Below, piece by piece: positions 11,778 to 12,562 of a DNA stretch of 12,562 nt; position 1 is the first letter of the stretch, and each line of letters starts with the position of its first letter. The notes under the pieces are model-generated. The model was given only the letters and a program-made list of their open reading frames with translations, was not told where the DNA came from and ran no database searches. The stretch covers positions 1-12,562 of the forward strand of contig JAFZJT010000089.1 in NCBI GenBank assembly GCA_017553815.1. Direction: 5' to 3'. The position numbers and the translations under genes are program-made. Source of the DNA: Clostridia bacterium (GTDB lineage Bacteria; Bacillota_A; Clostridia; Christensenellales; CAG-138).

Positions 11778-12449
11778 ATGCAGCTTAAAGACATTGCAGA
11801 GGAAATGCAGCAGCGGTCAATGGCGGCCCGTGATTGGGTCTTTCAGGTACTTCGCACCGCAATAATCCGCGGGGTTCTCCCCGGCGGTATGCCCCTTCGC
11901 CAGGACGAGATCTCGGCGCAGCTCAGCGTAAGCCACATTCCGGTTCGCGAGGCTTTCCGTCAGCTCGACGCACAGGGTCTTGTTCGCATCTACCCCAACC
12001 GCGGCGCCGTTGTAACCAAGCTCACCCGTGAGGAGCTTGAGAACGCGATGGACACCCGCATTATCCTCGAGATGGGCGCTATCCGCGCAGCCATCCCCCT
12101 TATGACCGAGGAATGCATCGAAAAGGCTTCCGAGATCCTTTCCCAGTGCGAGGTCGAAACCGACGCAAACAAACTCGAGGATCTGAACCTCCAGTTCCAC
12201 TTCGCGCTGTATGAGGCGACCGGCAACACGTTCCTGCTTCAGCTGATCGAGCAGCTCCACGCGAATGTGGATCGCTATATCCGCCCCTACTACTCCGCCT
12301 CCGAGGTCAGCAGCCAGTCCCGCGGGGAGCATTATAAGCTTCTTGACGCATGCAAGAGCGGCGACACCGAGTTCGCGGCGGCGATCCTTCGCACCCATCT
12401 TGAAAAGACCAAGGTGCTCTCCCTCAATTCTCCGATTCTTCAGGCGTAA
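11778..12449 (+). CDS. GntR-family regulator, FadR/FCD subfamily
   Basis: A 223-residue regulator. The N-terminal winged helix (about 15-82) shows the GntR signature: LRTAIIRGVLPGGMPLRQDEISAQLSVSHIPVREAFRQLDAQGLVRIYPNRGAVV. Residues from about 88 form an all-helical FCD ligand-binding domain with the usual landmarks FHFALYEATGN (140-150) and EHYKLLDACKSGD, and a final ILRTHLEK. H141, H185 and H207 fit the histidine ligands of metal-binding FCD proteins. Where many relatives read D-x-x-F-H, this protein has N137-L-Q-F-H, so metal use may differ. Ligands of FCD regulators are usually small organic acids, but none can be named here. The ribosome binding site is weak (GTGAGAG, 7 bases before the ATG), contrasting with the strong promoter. 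A terminator follows, so it is monocistronic. Confidence 0.92.
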   Translation: MQLKDIAEEMQQRSMAARDWVFQVLRTAIIRGVLPGGMPLRQDEISAQLSVSHIPVREAFRQLDAQGLVRIYPNRGAVVTKLTREELENAMDTRIILEMGAIRAAIPLMTEECIEKASEILSQCEVETDANKLEDLNLQFHFALYEATGNTFLLQLIEQLHANVDRYIRPYYSASEVSSQSRGEHYKLLDACKSGDTEFAAAILRTHLEKTKVLSLNSPILQA

Positions 12450-12477
12450 GCTGAAAATACCGGTGCTTTTGCACAGC

Positions 12478-12520
12478 AGCGGGAAAACGGTTTTTTCTCC
12501 TTCCGTTTTCCCGCTTTTTT
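12478..12520 (+). terminator. Strong terminator after the GntR gene
   Basis: AGCGGGAAAACGG (12478-12490) pairs perfectly over 13 bp with CCGTTTTCCCGCT (12503-12515) around a T-rich loop, followed by a run of T to 12520. It lies 28 bases beyond the stop codon. Confidence 0.9.
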
Positions 12521-12562
12521 GTTTCCTGCCAAGCCTTTTTCTTTCACTTGACGTTAACGATC

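Noticed and set aside
12545..12562. TTGACG near the window end as a -35 of a further promoter.
   Set aside because: The matching -10 would be outside the window, so it cannot be judged.

Overview
The window looks like chromosomal DNA of a GC-rich, endospore-forming Clostridia-type Firmicute, possibly an uncultured gut lineage (Oscillospirales- or Christensenellales-like; this placement is inference). The main evidence is an intact spoIIGA-sigE pair, Firmicute-style GGAGG ribosome binding sites, a padR/DUF1700/DUF4097 operon, and many short intergenic hairpin repeats.

Layout. Positions 1-2733 hold a minus-strand housekeeping run: a sigma-A-type promoter (2705-2733), surE, a BaiN/HI0933-type flavoprotein, and the first 87 codons of cmk. 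A hairpin array and a CCTTCTCC-type repeat sit between these genes. Positions about 2740-5720 are visibly more AT-rich. This segment carries two minus-strand genes: a DEDDh 3'-5' exonuclease, then a superfamily 1 helicase with a C-terminal PD-(D/E)XK nuclease-like domain. It looks like an acquired nucleic-acid-processing island. Positions 5730-7719 return to GC-rich plus-strand genes: a small XRE regulator with its own terminator, then spoIIGA and sigE, which overlap by 50 bp. SpoIIGA is the membrane protease that activates pro-sigma-E, so enzyme and substrate are encoded together. The usual neighbour sigG does not follow. Positions 7720-8638 hold no gene and are filled by at least four families of palindromic repeats.

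Positions 8588-11600 form an operon with a strong promoter overlapped by a perfect dyad: padR, a HAAS(DUF1700)-DUF4097 fusion, a HAAS membrane protein, and a membrane-anchored DUF4097 protein. The genes overlap or are tightly spaced, and a terminator follows. The two DUF4097 proteins carry ladders of about 19-20 residues built on SGD in one and SGG in the other. Positions 11660-12520 carry a GntR/FCD regulator with a consensus promoter, an upstream dyad and a strong terminator.

The most notable observations are the exonuclease + helicase-nuclease island as a candidate defence or mobile-element module, the arrays of C(GNA)G mini-hairpins whose order is reused between loci, and the combinatorial HAAS / membrane / beta-solenoid operon.
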